Assembly (NCBI RefSeq): GCF_002975205.1
Contig: NZ_PCOC01000001.1
Span: 2,046,001 to 2,110,000, forward strand
DNA from: Ochrobactrum vermis
GTDB lineage: Bacteria > Pseudomonadota > Alphaproteobacteria > Rhizobiales > Rhizobiaceae
DNA: 64,000 nucleotides
Reading direction: 5' to 3'
Shown: piece after piece, positions 17,671-26,677 of the stretch
Layout: each line of letters begins with the position of its first letter
Position numbering within the stretch: position 1 is the stretch's first letter
Program-made: the position numbers and the translations under genes
Notes under the pieces: generated by a model
Told to the model about the DNA's origin: nothing
The model's database searches: none
The model's input: only the letters and a program-made list of their open reading frames with translations

Positions 17671-19113
17671 TCAGGCCTGTTCTTTAGAGGTTTTTGTGAA
17701 ATCGACTGTCGGCTCCTCGGCGTCCGCCGATTGCGTCAGGTCTTCCATGGACCGACCGTAAGTTTCCGGTCCAAGCTGGATGCAGAATGCGAAGACGGCA
17801 TACATCGATGCGGCAAGACCGAAGACACCGAGCATTCCGTAAGTATCGAACAACGCGCCCGCAATGATCGGCACGAAGGACCCGGCTGCCGAACCGCTCG
17901 CGAGAATGAGCGCGACGCCAAAGCCACGGATGCGGGTCGGGTAGAGTTCCGGCGCATAAATCCAGATCGAGGTATTGAGCAACAATACGAAGAACTGGAA
18001 CAGTGCTCCGAAGAACAGCACCAGATAGATATTCGTGCCGAGATAGATGATCGAAAGTGCTGCAGCACAGGCACAGACTGCACCCAGGGAGAGAACCTTC
18101 TTGCGCGGGAAGTAATAGCCGAAAGCAGATGCTGCGATGGCGCCGAGCACGCTGCCGCTCTGGATGATCATGCTGCTGTAAAGAAGGCTGCCCGAAAGCG
18201 TATAGCCCATCGAAACGAAGATCATCGGCATCAGCGTCAGGACAGAAAGCTGCGCGCCGTAGCTCATCAGGATCGCAATCGCCACCGGGACGGTGCGGCC
18301 GATATAAGGGGCCTGAAACAGTTCCTTCCAGTTGCCTTTGACAGGCTTGACGTCACTGTCTTCCGTCTTCGCCAGATACTCGGTGACTTTCAGGTTCTTG
18401 GGCCGAAGCGTTCCTGACGCCAGAATGGAAAGCACCTTGTTTGCTTCATCGATCTTGCCTTGCGAGGCCAGAAAGCGCGGTGTTTCCGGCACGTAACGAC
18501 GGAAGAAAACCACGAGGAAAGCCGGGATAGCCAACACGGCGAAGAGCCAGCGCCAGTTGTCCTCGCCCGGAAAGAGCGTGAAGACCAGCAGCCCGAAAGC
18601 CGGTGCCAGGAAGTTACCGAAGCCGCCTGCGCCGACATTGACGAGACCGGCAGCGGTTCCGCGAAACTTCGGCGAACAGAATTCGGCAAGCATCGTCACC
18701 GCGGTCGAGATTTCGCCGCCGACACCAAAACCGACGATGGCGCGTGCGAAGCAGAGCCAGGCGAAGCTCGGTGCGAGCGCACACAGTGCGGAACCGACGG
18801 TGAAGAGAAGAAGATTGATTGTCAGCATGACACGACGACCGTACCGGTCGCCAAGAATGCCGGACAGGAGACGGCCTGCCGCCGCACTTGCAAAGGTGAT
18901 GGTGTTGAGGAAGCCAATATCGGCACCCGACAGACCCCATTGCTCGCGGAGGATCGGCCCGACAAGGCCAATCGTGTTCTGCTCGAAACTGTCAAAGAGA
19001 CAGCCGATCAGGATCAACGCGAGAATCTGCTTGTGCGCAGTTGTCACGCCGATGTTTCCCAGTGCATTTTCCATCTGCTTGATGGCCGGTGACGTCGCAC
19101 CGGATTGTATCAT
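17671..19113 (-). CDS. MFS transporter (sugar porter/aromatic acid-like)
   Basis: Inner-membrane carrier of about 480 residues with twelve predicted helices. The loop 2-3 motif is present as GDRYGRRVML, and PETPRFL, RRYVPE and YPTRIRGFG resemble the metabolite:H+ symporter and NiaP/sugar porter groups. The ATG at 19113 is chosen because AGGGGAACAA precedes it; the in-frame ATG at 19128 has weaker support. The gene is divergent from the RpiR-type regulator and two bases from the racemase-like gene. The substrate is not predictable; the neighbour suggests an amino-acid derivative or hydantoin. Confidence 0.82.
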   Translation of the reverse strand: MIQSGATSPAIKQMENALGNIGVTTAHKQILALILIGCLFDSFEQNTIGLVGPILREQWGLSGADIGFLNTITFASAAAGRLLSGILGDRYGRRVMLTINLLLFTVGSALCALAPSFAWLCFARAIVGFGVGGEISTAVTMLAEFCSPKFRGTAAGLVNVGAGGFGNFLAPAFGLLVFTLFPGEDNWRWLFAVLAIPAFLVVFFRRYVPETPRFLASQGKIDEANKVLSILASGTLRPKNLKVTEYLAKTEDSDVKPVKGNWKELFQAPYIGRTVPVAIAILMSYGAQLSVLTLMPMIFVSMGYTLSGSLLYSSMIIQSGSVLGAIAASAFGYYFPRKKVLSLGAVCACAAALSIIYLGTNIYLVLFFGALFQFFVLLLNTSIWIYAPELYPTRIRGFGVALILASGSAAGSFVPIIAGALFDTYGMLGVFGLAASMYAVFAFCIQLGPETYGRSMEDLTQSADAEEPTVDFTKTSKEQA

Positions 19114-19221
19114 TTGTTCCCCTGCCATAACGGTCCAACTCCCATGATATTAGCCGCATGAAATTATTTTTTCACAATCAAACATCAGAAAACTGATTTT
19201 TACAAGAACTTTTTTATCCTT

Positions 19222-19317
19222 TATTTTCAGATATATAGCCTGCACAATCCTTGAGCGAAAAAGATGCAAAATTAATCAAAAGCTGCTAATAGTTAGGCAA
19301 TCTGAAAATGTGATTTC
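19222..19317. promoter_or_regulatory. Candidate RpiR operator region
   Basis: Between the divergent MFS and rpiR-type genes, ATTTTCAGAT (19223-19232) and ATCTGAAAAT (19300-19309) form a perfect 10-bp inverted repeat 67 bp apart. A local GAAA-N6-TTTC palindrome (19304-19317) overlaps the second arm close to the regulator start. Binding by the adjacent regulator is inference. Confidence 0.4.
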
Positions 19318-19329
19318 ATCAGGCACACC

Positions 19330-20172
19330 ATGAAAACCACCGAAAAGTCCTTTCTGACCCGTGTGAGAGACGTGATGGACGAACTGCCGCCAGCCGAAAA
19401 AAGGCTTGGTGAATTCGTATGTGATTTTCCGGGAGAACTGGCGAGCTATTCAGCGTCGGAACTGGCGGTGCTCGCCCATGTTTCCAACGCGACTGTGACG
19501 CGCTTCGTGCGGCGTCTCGGCTACGACACTTATGAAGAATCCCGACGTCACGCCCGCGAGGAAAAGCAGACCGGATCGCGTCTGTTTCTGTCGAGTGCCA
19601 CCGATGCGGAGAGCGGGCAGTCCCTATCCTCGCACGTCGGTCAGGGCATCGCCAATCTGGAAAAGACCTTTCTTTCCATACGCGAAACGCAGATCGATGC
19701 CGTTGTGGACACGATGCTTGGCGCACGCAAGACATGGGTGTTCGGTTTTCGCAGCAGCCAACCCTTTGCCGCCTATTTGCAATGGCAGATGATTCAGGTC
19801 GTGGACAATATCATTGCGGTGCCTGGACCAGGCCAGACGCTGGGCGAATATATTGCAAGCATCCGCCCCGACGATATGGTCATCGTCTTCGCGCTTCGCC
19901 GCCGTATCGCAAAAATGGACGACATTCTTGCCGCCATTGAAAAGCGCGGCGCGAAACTTCTCTACATCACCGATGAAGGCGCCCCGCTCCGGGCCTCCGC
20001 GCAATGGCATTTTCATTGCCAGACACTGGCGCCCGGCCCATTGTTCAATCACGTCGCGGTCATGGCGCTCTGCCATTTGCTGACCACGCGGGCAATTGAA
20101 AAAGCAGGCGCTTCCGGACGAAAGCGCCTGCGCGATATTGAAGCCTTCGGCGATCTGCTCGAAGAGCTGTAG
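19330..20172 (+). CDS. RpiR/MurR-family transcriptional regulator
   Basis: Transcription factor of 280 residues with an N-terminal HTH_6 domain (about 1-77; ELAVLAHVSNATVTRFVRRLGY is the recognition part) and a C-terminal SIS domain (about 120-260; KTWVFGFRSSQPFA and PDDMVIVFALRRRIAKMDDIL). SIS domains usually bind phosphorylated sugars or amino sugars. It is divergent from the MFS/racemase operon and convergent with the amino-acid binding protein gene, whose stop is six bases away. Control of either neighbour is inferred from position. Confidence 0.88.
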   Translation: MKTTEKSFLTRVRDVMDELPPAEKRLGEFVCDFPGELASYSASELAVLAHVSNATVTRFVRRLGYDTYEESRRHAREEKQTGSRLFLSSATDAESGQSLSSHVGQGIANLEKTFLSIRETQIDAVVDTMLGARKTWVFGFRSSQPFAAYLQWQMIQVVDNIIAVPGPGQTLGEYIASIRPDDMVIVFALRRRIAKMDDILAAIEKRGAKLLYITDEGAPLRASAQWHFHCQTLAPGPLFNHVAVMALCHLLTTRAIEKAGASGRKRLRDIEAFGDLLEEL

Positions 20173-20177
20173 GCCTG

Positions 20178-21197
20178 TTATTTTACGGGTGGCGCGTACA
20201 TCAGCCCGCCCTTGTTCCACAGCGCATTGATGCCGCGGTCGATCTTGAGCAGGCTGCCCTTGCCGATGGTGCGTTCGAACATTTCACCATAGTTGCCGAT
20301 GTTGGAGACGACATTGTAGGCCCATTTCGGCTCAAGGCCGAGCTGCTGGCCGCTATCGCCTTCTGCTCCAAGGAAGCGGCGAATATCCGGCTTCTTGGAA
20401 TTCAGATCCGCCTCAGCTGTTGCCTGCGTGATGCCCAACTCCTCTGCTTCGACCAGAGCGAATAGGGTCCAGCGAACGATGTTGAACCATTTGTCGTCGC
20501 CCTGGCGGACGGCGGGTCCAAGCGGCTCCTTGGAAATAACCTCGGGCAGAACGGTGAAAGCCTCGGGTTCGGCAAGCTTGAGGCGCTGCGCATACAGCGC
20601 GGACGCATCGGTCGTATATACGTCGCAGCGACCGGTTTCGAATGCCTTCAGAATACCATCGGCGGAATCGATGACCACCGGCTCGTATTTGATGTTGTTG
20701 GCGCTGAAATAATCGGCAACGTTCTGTTCGGTGGTCGTCCCCTGTTCGGTACAGACCGACGCGCCATCGAGCTTCAGGGCACTATCGACGCCCAGATCCT
20801 TGCGGATCATGAAGCCCTGACCGTCATAATAGGCCGTGCCGACAAAATGGACGCCCATGCCTGCGTCGCGTGAAAGCGTCCAGGTGGTCTGGCGCGAAAG
20901 CAGGTCGACTGCACCGGACTGCAATGCGGTAAAGCGCTCCTTGGTCGAAAGCGGAATAAAGCTCACCTTGTCAGGATCGCCGAAGACTGCCGCCGATACG
21001 GCACGGCAGAAATCAATGTCGAAGCCGGTCCATTTGCCCTGATCGTCCGGCGACGAAAAGCCCGCAACGCCCTGACTGACGCCGCAATTGATCTTGCCGC
21101 GTTCCTTCACTGTCGAAAGCGTATCCGCCTGCGCACCGGTCTGTGCCGACAGGGCAAAACCTGCCGCCAGCAACGAACCCAAAAGAATATTTTTCAT
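20178..21197 (-). CDS. Amino-acid ABC transporter binding protein, AapJ/BztA-like (orphan)
   Basis: Periplasmic SBP_bac_3 protein of 339 residues with a signal peptide ending GAQA-DTL. TLSTVKERGKINCGVSQGVAGFS, GFDIDFCRAVSAAVFGD, LSRQTTWTLSRD, CTEQGTTTEQN and NIGNYGEMFERT are typical of AapJ, the general L-amino-acid binder of rhizobia. GGAGGAGGAACA precedes the ATG. No aapQ, aapM or aapP follows. Instead the gene lies downstream of a kinase/M23/aminotransferase fusion on the same strand, 179 bp away, so it may deliver that enzyme's substrate using permeases encoded elsewhere. Confidence 0.88.
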   Translation of the reverse strand: MKNILLGSLLAAGFALSAQTGAQADTLSTVKERGKINCGVSQGVAGFSSPDDQGKWTGFDIDFCRAVSAAVFGDPDKVSFIPLSTKERFTALQSGAVDLLSRQTTWTLSRDAGMGVHFVGTAYYDGQGFMIRKDLGVDSALKLDGASVCTEQGTTTEQNVADYFSANNIKYEPVVIDSADGILKAFETGRCDVYTTDASALYAQRLKLAEPEAFTVLPEVISKEPLGPAVRQGDDKWFNIVRWTLFALVEAEELGITQATAEADLNSKKPDIRRFLGAEGDSGQQLGLEPKWAYNVVSNIGNYGEMFERTIGKGSLLKIDRGINALWNKGGLMYAPPVK

Positions 21198-21317
21198 TGT
21201 TCCTCCTCCCAGAATTTCGAAAAAGCCGATCCATTGCCCGGCAGCACGCCGCCGGGCTTGTTGTTATTCCCACTCACTCAGAGCTAGAGAGTTTCCTGAT
21301 CCCTTGGAAATACTCTA

Positions 21318-21379
21318 TTTATTTGTTTACGCATGTCTTTATCCCAAAACCGGTTCCCACTTTTGGGAGACATGCTCTA
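21318..21379. repeat. Mosaic repeat, partial copy
   Basis: ATTTGTTTACGCATG, CCCAAAACCGGTT, ACTTTTGGGA and CATGCTCTA follow the order of the first palindrome of the 11875 element. The terminal CTA (21377-21379) is the reverse complement of the TAG stop of the fusion gene. Confidence 0.7.
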
Positions 21380-24300
21380 CTTCAGCGCAGCCGCGAAGCT
21401 ATCCTCCAGAACGCTCAGCAGATGATCGGCATTGGCGCGTGTGAAGATCATCGGCGGGCGCATTTTCAGTACATTGTCGAACGGACCTTCGGTTCCCATC
21501 AAAATGCCGCGTTCGCGCGCGCCATCATTGATCTTCTTGGCCAGCGCCGTCGCCGGTTCCTTTGTCTTGCGATCCGTGACCAGTTCGATACCGAGGAACA
21601 GCCCCTGCCCGCGCACATCGCCGATGATATCGAAGCGCTTCTGCATCGAGCAGAACCCGTCAATGAGATAGTTGCCGATATCGAGCGCGTTGCGGCGCAG
21701 ATCGTTGCCTTCGATCACATCCAGCACCGCCAGACCTGCAGCGCAGGAAACCGGATTGCCGCCGAATGTGTTGAAATATTCCATGCCGTTGTTGAAGCTG
21801 CTGGCTATCTCGCGGGTCGTCACCACTGCCGACATTGGATGGCCGTTGCCGATGGGTTTACCCATGGTGACGATATCCGGAACTACGTCCTGCATTTCGA
21901 ACGCCCACCAGTGGCTGCCGACACGGCCGAAACCGACCTGCACTTCGTCCGCAATGCAGACACCGCCCGCCGCCCGCACCATCCGGTAGACTTCCTGCAG
22001 ATAGCCTTCCGGCAGGAAGACCTGACCGGCAACGCTCGGGATCGACTCGGCAATGAAATAAGCGGGGCCGCGTCCCTGGCTTTTGATGGCCTCGATCTGC
22101 TCGGCGATGCTTTCGGCAAAGCGCTTGCCATGTTCCTGCAACGGCCAGTCTTCCGGCGCGCGGTAACTATCGGGGATGACGGCTTCAAACACATGATCAG
22201 GACGTCCCTTGCCGCCCTTGCGCTTGTATTTATACGGGCTGAGATCGATCAGCTCCTGCGTCGTGCCGTGATAGGCCCAGTCGAGCACCAGCGCATCGCG
22301 CTGGCCCGAATGCGCCCGCGCCATACGAAGTGCCAGGCTGTTCGCCTCGCTGCCCGAGCAGGCAAACGAGGCCACCGTCAAACCTTCAGGCAAGGTCGCT
22401 GTCAGACGCTCGGCATAGGAAACGATGTTGTCATGCAGGTAGCGCGTATTGGTGTTGAGGATCGCAGCCTGTCTGGCAATGGCCTCCACCACTTGCGGAT
22501 GAGCGTGACCGAGATGGCAGACATTGTTGAAGCAATCGAGATAGGCGCGACCGCGATTGTCGATCAGCCAGGCACCTTCGCCGCGCACGAACTTGATCGG
22601 CTCCGAATAGGAAATCGAGAGGTTCGGCAGCAAAATGTCCTTGCGGGCGCTGACGATTTCAGCGCGCGTGCGTCCCGCCTGGTGGAAGGCTTCCGCCGGA
22701 ATATCGGCAAGGACTGCAGCATCCGGGAAGATATCGGCCCAGACATCGAGATAGGCTTGTTCGCCGACGCCCAGAATTTCCGCTGCCGTCAGGCCGGTAT
22801 CGGTCGAGATCTGGAAATGGAGATGCGGCGTCCAGCCGCCATTCTCGTGCATGTCGCCCATATGGCCGACGCGTTCGCCAGCGGCAAGCTTTTGTCCCGG
22901 CTTCAGGCGAGACACCGCCTCATGCGCCATATGACCCCACAGCGTGGTGAAAGGGGGGCAGCCTTCCGGCTGATGCTCCAGCGCGATCAGCCCGCCATAG
23001 CCGAGCGGCGCGGTCTCGATCTCGACACTTTTCACAGTTGCTGCAAGCGGCGTGTAAACGGGCGTGCCTGCCGGCATGAACAGATCGAGGCCCAAGTGGT
23101 GGACACGCCGCTCGCCTTCGACAAAGCGGGAACGGAACGCCTCGTCGGTATAGACGGTACGCTTTTCTCCCCACGGGCCGATGCCCAGTTCCACATGGTT
23201 GCGGGCGCAGAAATCGTCCCACCAGGCTGTCGCTTCCTTCGGGCGTTGTCCGGCAGAATCGACCGTCATCACATGGGCCGGGTCGCCATAGGGCACCAGC
23301 GCCTTGGTCATGGTCGCCGGATGCGGGCAGACGATGGGAGCAAAATTCTTGGCGTTGGCCTCGATCCAGCCGCGCACGGCGCCAGCACCGTCGACAGCAT
23401 CGAAACCACATGCCTTGCGCAGGATGGCAGTGGCAAAGCGCGGGTTCATGGCATCGAGCTTGTGCAGAAGCCGCCATGCAGGCGCTTCGCTGATCGCAAG
23501 ATAAGGATTGTCGCCCGTCTTTTCGTGGCGTGAAGCCGACAGCGTCACGCTGGTGACGAGACGCATCGCAATCAGATCGAATACGAGATCGATTTCCTGC
23601 GGCAGAAGCGGATATTTCGCGTGGAACCCGGCAGCAAGGGCCGCAGCCGCGCCAATCGGATCGTCCATATCCAGAATGGAATAGGCAGCGGCAATCGCCA
23701 CTTCGGCGATCAGCACGGTGTGAACCGCATCGCCAAAATCGATCAGCCCGGCAATACGTTCATTGTTCTGGGGATCGATCAGCACATTCCAGTCATTGGC
23801 ATCGCTGTGGATCACCTGCGCGCGCAGAAGCGGGAGCTTCGGAGCCACGTCGCGCTCGAAACGGGCAAGGAAGCGCTCGACGACAGCGCGGTCTTCCGGC
23901 TTGTCGATAAAGTGCAAACGGTCGCGGGCCCGGCCGGCATGGCGTATGTCCCAGTCGAAATCGCGCAAGGCACCCGGATGAATGAAGCCCTGCAAGGCGC
24001 GATCCAACTGGCCCAGCGCGCCGCCCAGATTGTGCATCAGCGCTTTGGTGCGCTTGACTTCGGCCAGCGGCGTGCCCGGCAGCCAGCTTGCCACCCGCAG
24101 CGCATGGGGCTTGCCATGCTCCTTTTCGGCAGAGGCCAGAACCTCGCCCGACAGGCTTGCCTTCAGACGCGGCACCGCAAGCGCCGGATCGGCCATGGCC
24201 AGATGCTGCAGAAGTGCGGTCTGGAACTCGCTTTCGACCCGCGGCTCGCTGGCATTCACCACCTTCAGAATCCAGTCCCCCGACCCGTTACCCGTCTTCA

Positions 24301-24427
24301 GCCGAAAATTGCGGTCGCGCTCGCTGTCGAGCGGCGAAGCATTCGCCGTCACGCCGAAATGAAGCTGGGCCAGCACTTCGGCCTCTTGCGGAGAAAAATC
24401 AGGGGCGGGATGCGAAATATCGGTCAT
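21377..24427 (-). CDS. Tri-domain protein: APH-like kinase, M23-like domain, class III aminotransferase
   Basis: A 1016-residue fusion. Residues about 25-300 form an APH/hydroxylysine-kinase-like domain with the catalytic loop HSDANDWN (about 205-212) and LIDFGD. Residues about 440-540 form an M23/LytM domain with apparently intact metal ligands (HHLGLD, HLH). Residues about 590-1010 form a class III PLP aminotransferase with [13 protein letters not shown] and Lys857 in [11 protein letters not shown]. The eukaryotic homologues of the outer domains are hydroxylysine kinase and phosphohydroxylysine/phosphoethanolamine phospho-lyase, so phosphorylation followed by elimination is a reasonable guess. 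The ATG at 24427 is used; a GTG at 24466 is possible. An Lrp gene is divergent. Confidence 0.88.
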   Translation of the reverse strand: MTDISHPAPDFSPQEAEVLAQLHFGVTANASPLDSERDRNFRLKTGNGSGDWILKVVNASEPRVESEFQTALLQHLAMADPALAVPRLKASLSGEVLASAEKEHGKPHALRVASWLPGTPLAEVKRTKALMHNLGGALGQLDRALQGFIHPGALRDFDWDIRHAGRARDRLHFIDKPEDRAVVERFLARFERDVAPKLPLLRAQVIHSDANDWNVLIDPQNNERIAGLIDFGDAVHTVLIAEVAIAAAYSILDMDDPIGAAAALAAGFHAKYPLLPQEIDLVFDLIAMRLVTSVTLSASRHEKTGDNPYLAISEAPAWRLLHKLDAMNPRFATAILRKACGFDAVDGAGAVRGWIEANAKNFAPIVCPHPATMTKALVPYGDPAHVMTVDSAGQRPKEATAWWDDFCARNHVELGIGPWGEKRTVYTDEAFRSRFVEGERRVHHLGLDLFMPAGTPVYTPLAATVKSVEIETAPLGYGGLIALEHQPEGCPPFTTLWGHMAHEAVSRLKPGQKLAAGERVGHMGDMHENGGWTPHLHFQISTDTGLTAAEILGVGEQAYLDVWADIFPDAAVLADIPAEAFHQAGRTRAEIVSARKDILLPNLSISYSEPIKFVRGEGAWLIDNRGRAYLDCFNNVCHLGHAHPQVVEAIARQAAILNTNTRYLHDNIVSYAERLTATLPEGLTVASFACSGSEANSLALRMARAHSGQRDALVLDWAYHGTTQELIDLSPYKYKRKGGKGRPDHVFEAVIPDSYRAPEDWPLQEHGKRFAESIAEQIEAIKSQGRGPAYFIAESIPSVAGQVFLPEGYLQEVYRMVRAAGGVCIADEVQVGFGRVGSHWWAFEMQDVVPDIVTMGKPIGNGHPMSAVVTTREIASSFNNGMEYFNTFGGNPVSCAAGLAVLDVIEGNDLRRNALDIGNYLIDGFCSMQKRFDIIGDVRGQGLFLGIELVTDRKTKEPATALAKKINDGARERGILMGTEGPFDNVLKMRPPMIFTRANADHLLSVLEDSFAAALK

Positions 24428-24559
24428 GGGAGGCGCTTCACGGGTTGAATATGAATGGAAGGTCACAGGATGAGCTTGGCATGTCCGCGATTTTCAGGCA
24501 TCAGACAAGACGTCGGTCAGACCGGCACTTTGCCGGAATGAACCGGCACATTTACGACC

Positions 24560-24660
24560 GGAGCGCGTTTCAATCTGATTGGGTCAGATCCGCGCTCTGG
24601 CTATTTTTTGACATGCATCACGTTCCGAAAACCGTTTCACACTTTTCGGGATGCGCTCCA
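24560..24660. repeat. Complete mosaic palindromic repeat
   Basis: Reverse orientation to the copy at 11875. GGAGCGCGTTTC with AATCTGATT-ggg-TCAGATC and GCGCTC comes first, then CGTTCCGAAAACCG and TTTTCGGGATGCGCTCC. It lies in the divergent gap between the fusion gene and the Lrp-type gene. Confidence 0.85.
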
Positions 24661-24735
24661 GTGGATTGAATTTGACGTTTGATACCCGTCCGATGCAAAT
24701 GTCGGAATCAGACCACTAGCACGAAAGAACCGACC

Positions 24736-25176
24736 ATGCGGGAACTGGATGCGAAGGATCGCGAGATACTGGCCATTCTCTCCAAGGAAGCGCGCATACC
24801 GCTGAAAACGCTGGCGGGCCGCATTGGCCTCTCGCGCAGCGCAACCGGCGAGCGCGTTGCCAATCTTGAGAAGAATGGCGTCATACGCGGCTACAGGGCC
24901 GACATAGGCCAGATCGACAAGAATGTCATTCGCGCAATGGTTCTCGTCAGCCTCAAGCGTACGCCGGCGCTCGGTCTTCTCGATGAACTGGCGCGGCACG
25001 CCGAAGTGCGCCGGGTCTCCTCGGTGAGCGGCCAGCTCGATCTGATCGTCGAGGTTGAAGTTCCCACCATCGATCGGCTCAACAGCATGCGCGATCTCAT
25101 CGCCACCCATGAAACTGTAGAGGATCTCACTACTGCCATCGTGCTTCGCCGTGATATCGAGCGTGAAACCGTTTGA
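24736..25176 (+). CDS. Lrp/AsnC-family transcriptional regulator
   Basis: A 146-residue Lrp-type regulator: N-terminal HTH (LDAKDREILAILSKEARIPLKTLAGRIGLSRSATGERVANLEKNGVI) and a C-terminal RAM/AsnC ligand domain (VSSVSGQLDLIVEVEV). The ATG at 24736 follows GAAAG; the longer open frame from 24679 begins inside the tail of the spacer. It is divergent from the fusion gene, the usual arrangement for a local activator responding to the pathway amino acid. That control is inference. Confidence 0.88.
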   Translation: MRELDAKDREILAILSKEARIPLKTLAGRIGLSRSATGERVANLEKNGVIRGYRADIGQIDKNVIRAMVLVSLKRTPALGLLDELARHAEVRRVSSVSGQLDLIVEVEVPTIDRLNSMRDLIATHETVEDLTTAIVLRRDIERETV

Positions 25177-25273
25177 AATAAGGCTGCACAACTTTAGTCT
25201 GGATCATTGCAATTTAAGGTAGACATTCTACCCCAAGTCGAACATAACGCCCCTGGGTTGAAATGGAGGGGAC

Positions 25274-25363
25274 ATGAACACGCTTAATCTATTCATTATC
25301 GGGTTCGGCTTTACCGCACTCGTCATCACATGCATTTTCGCCATTGGCGGCGGCACGATCTGA
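25274..25363 (+). CDS. 29-residue single-span membrane peptide
   Basis: A short open frame beginning MNTLNLFIIGFG and ending FAIGGGTI, 29 residues, almost entirely one hydrophobic segment. The ATG has GGAGGGG immediately upstream at good spacing, among the best ribosome sites in the window. No family was recognised. It lies 97 bp after the lrp-type gene on the same strand and 30 bp before the end of a convergent LysR gene. It could be a regulatory or accessory membrane peptide, or a chance frame. Confidence 0.55.
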   Translation: MNTLNLFIIGFGFTALVITCIFAIGGGTI

Positions 25364-25393
25364 TCGGCCACGAACCAAAATCTCATTATAATA

Positions 25394-26308
25394 TCATGCC
25401 CGCAGCAGGGGTTCCCCAAGGAAGATTGCTGAAGACTCGCGCACAGCGCGGATCATGAAATCGCTCAGCACCCGGATTCGCGGTGCAGCCACCACATCAA
25501 TGTGACAGCTCATCCAGTATTCACGCACCAGATGCATCTCGCGCGGCAGAACCGGAACCAGTTCCGGATGCCGGCTGGCGATGAAATAAGGCAGCACACA
25601 TAGGCCATAGCCTATCTGCGTCGCGATAAGCTGCGCATGGATGCTGGAGCTTTGATAGGTGCAGCGCTGCCCCGGCAGGATTTCGCGCATATAATCAAGG
25701 CCAGGCGTGAACACCATGTCATCGATATATCCGATGAAGGGATGCCGGGCCATGTCCTCGCGCGTCCTGATCGGCGGATGCCGCTCCAGATAATCGCGAT
25801 GTCCATAGATGAAGAGACGATAAGGTGTCAGCTTCTCGCTGTGATAGGGACCGGTGCGCGGCATATGCAGCGTGATCGACAGTTCCGCCTCACGGCGTGA
25901 CAGCGACATGATCTGCTGGATTGTCACCACTTCCACGAACAGGCTCGGATAGGATTGCGCCAGCACCGGCAGGCGGTCGGCAAGAAAGAAATTGCCGAAA
26001 CCTTCGAGCGTGGAAAGACGCACGACACCCGACAGCGCCGCCATATTGCCGGTGGCCTCGGTCTGGAACTTCATCGCCTCGCGCTCCATGACCTCGGCAG
26101 ACGTCACCAGCCGTTCGCCGATCGGCGTCAGCAGATAGCCACGCGGATTGCGCTCGAAAAGCTTGGTCGAGAGGGTCTGTTCCAGCCGGTCGATCCGGCG
26201 CAGAACCGTGACGTGACTGGTGCGCAATTGCCGCGCCGCCGTGGAGAGCTGGCCGGTGCGCGCGACCGCCAGAAAATATTGCAGATCGTCCCATGTGAAC
26301 TGCCGCAT
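25394..26308 (-). CDS. LysR-family transcriptional regulator
   Basis: A 304-residue LysR regulator. The N-terminal HTH is WDDLQYFLAVARTGQLSTAARQLRTSHVTVLRRIDRLEQTL, and the C-terminal substrate domain starts near LSGVVRLSTLEGFG. The ATG at 26308 has GGGAGGAG five bases upstream; the frame extending to 26371 lacks support. It is divergent from the liv-type/GMC operon across a 369-bp gap, which makes it the likely local regulator. The inducer is unknown. Confidence 0.87.
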   Translation of the reverse strand: MRQFTWDDLQYFLAVARTGQLSTAARQLRTSHVTVLRRIDRLEQTLSTKLFERNPRGYLLTPIGERLVTSAEVMEREAMKFQTEATGNMAALSGVVRLSTLEGFGNFFLADRLPVLAQSYPSLFVEVVTIQQIMSLSRREAELSITLHMPRTGPYHSEKLTPYRLFIYGHRDYLERHPPIRTREDMARHPFIGYIDDMVFTPGLDYMREILPGQRCTYQSSSIHAQLIATQIGYGLCVLPYFIASRHPELVPVLPREMHLVREYWMSCHIDVVAAPRIRVLSDFMIRAVRESSAIFLGEPLLRA

Positions 26309-26677
26309 GCACTCCTCCCAAACAGTTGCGGCAGCCGCAGTCACCGCCCCTGTACGTTTTTGAACAGACAATGTTCAAAAATTGTTGTTCGTGTACGCAT
26401 TTGTCAATGCTACCGTTCTAATTCAAAGCCCGAGCGGAGGAACAAATCGGGCGGAAGCAGCGGGTAAACAGCCAAGAGGAAAGCTGTTGCCCGATCTCGA
26501 AAGACTGCTTCACTACAGCATCGGCCTGAAAATCGGAGTCGAAATTCTGAAAGCACGATGCGTAGATTCGATAGTTTAGAGCATCCTTGTGTAGCGTCCG
26601 TAAGGACGTAGGGCGCTCTAAAGGATACCGTGCGGTTTTCCCGTTACGGTCTATAGTGTTATTGGGAGGAGCACTTC
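26309..26677. promoter_or_regulatory. Divergent intergenic region between the LysR and liv-type genes
   Basis: This 369-bp gap has no credible gene. An AT-rich stretch with GTTCAAAAATTGTTGTTC (about 26370-26388) lies close to the LysR start and might hold a LysR-type T-N11-A site. The downstream end carries the short hairpin repeat at 26574-26622. Confidence 0.35.
26574..26622. repeat. Short palindromic element upstream of the liv-type operon
   Basis: TTTAGAGC at the left pairs with GCTCTAAA at the right, and within it CGTCC-gtaa-GGACG forms a second stem. It shares the AGAGC/GCTCT ends of the mosaic repeats, but the core is different. It is in the leader region of the binding-protein gene. 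Confidence 0.6.

Noticed and set aside
21143..23533. 796-codon plus-strand frame opposite the fusion gene
   Set aside because: Antisense shadow of a high-GC gene; the minus strand has clear kinase, M23 and aminotransferase motifs.
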